This document shows positions 5,651 to 5,996 of a DNA stretch of 5,996 nucleotides, piece by piece. Each line of letters begins with the position of its first letter. Within the stretch, counting starts at the first letter, position 1. The stretch is from Frankiales bacterium. Lineage in GTDB: Bacteria > Actinomycetota > Actinomycetes > Mycobacteriales > SCTD01. The notes beneath the pieces are model-generated. The model had not been told where the DNA came from and ran no database searches. It worked only from the letters and a program-made list of their open reading frames with translations. The translations under genes were made by a program, and so were the position numbers. Location: positions 1-5,996 of the forward strand of contig JAODNF010000464.1 of NCBI GenBank assembly GCA_025464915.1, given 5' to 3'.

Positions 5651-5996
5651 CTAGTCCCCGAGAGCGGCCTTCGCGCGCTGGCCGCGGTTGCGCTGCCGCT
5701 CCTGCGCCGACAGCAGCACCTTGCGGATGCGCACCGTCGCGGGGGTGACCTCGACGCACTCGTCCTCGCGGCAGAACTCGAGCGCCTGCTCGAGGGACAG
5801 CTGCTTGTGCGGGATGAGCGGCACCAGGACGTCGGAGGAGCTCTGCCGCATGTTGGTGAGCTTCTTCTCCTTGGTCGGGTTGACGTCCATGTCGTCCGAT
5901 CGGGAGTTCTCGCCCACGAGCATGCCCTCTTAGACCTCGGTGCCCGGGCCGACTAACATGGTGCCGCGCTCCTGCAGGTTCGCCAGCGCAAAGCCG
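5651..5996 (-). pseudogene. typA: TypA/BipA translational GTPase, C-terminal end, interrupted by in-frame TAA (5' part outside window)
   Basis: TypA/BipA is a ribosome-associated GTPase involved in stress adaptation and 50S assembly. Only its C-terminal region is here. Reading leftward from 5995 the frame gives GFALANLQERGTM, L, VGPGTEV, then TAA at 5930-5932, then EGMLVGENSRSDDMDVNPTK and the family end EQALEFCREDECVEVTP to the TAG at 5651-5653. From memory, homologues read MFV and VYEG at the two odd places, so a Tyr codon has become TAA and a Phe codon TTA (5954-5956). Homology continues in the same frame on both sides, so this is a nonsense codon, not a frameshift. As written, the protein loses its last 93 residues, part of the ribosome-binding C-terminal domain. 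It may be a true pseudogene or a sequence error. An isolated 90-residue protein from the ATG at 5923 is unlikely. Confidence 0.8.

Noticed and set aside
5651..5923. Independent 90-residue small protein
   Set aside because: The sequence is plainly the conserved C-terminus of TypA/BipA and continues in frame upstream past the TAA.
5069..5956. 295-codon plus-strand ORF covering yqgE and the typA end
   Set aside because: It runs antisense across two recognised genes and their gap, with no recognisable domain and biased composition.
5954..5956. TTA codon in typA as bldA-type developmental control
   Set aside because: It sits at a position expected to be Phe and next to a nonsense codon, so error or decay explains it better than regulated leucine decoding.

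Overview
The window is high-GC DNA with GC-biased third codon positions, frequent GTG starts and long antisense shadow ORFs. An mshB gene (mycothiol biosynthesis, restricted to Actinomycetota), a TypA/BipA C-terminus and a YqgE/AlgH protein point to a chromosomal region of a motile actinobacterium. A Nocardioidaceae-like organism is plausible, but the sequence alone does not settle the genus. No RNA genes, CRISPR arrays, insertion sequences or integration scars were seen.

Layout, right to left on the minus strand. (1) 5996-5651: C-terminal end of typA/bipA, entering from outside the window and broken by an in-frame TAA. (2) 5623-5075: YqgE/AlgH family protein. (3) 5056-4712, plus strand: a stand-alone Hpt phosphotransfer protein. 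It converges on yqgE and diverges from mshB with only 35 bp between the two starts. (4) 4676-3846: mshB. (5) 3845-3701: a 145-bp intergenic region rich in inverted repeats. (6) 3700-1775: an unusual membrane FtsH-like AAA+ zinc metalloprotease. (7) about 1770-1402: a small four-helix membrane protein of DUF6113 type. (8) 1394-927: a CheW-like coupling protein. (9) 900-1: the N-terminal 300 residues of a chemoreceptor with a six-helix membrane sensor, running off the left edge.

Genes 6 to 9 are packed with gaps of about 4, 7 and 26 bp and look like one operon: membrane protease, small membrane protein, CheW, chemoreceptor. The CheW protein would couple the receptor to a CheA kinase encoded elsewhere, and the nearby Hpt protein is another phosphorelay part. 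MshB and the DUF6113-type gene are often neighbours in actinobacteria (recalled, not checked), so the protease may have been inserted between them. The points most worth checking are the broken typA end, the divergent architecture of the FtsH-like protease, and its linkage to chemotaxis genes.
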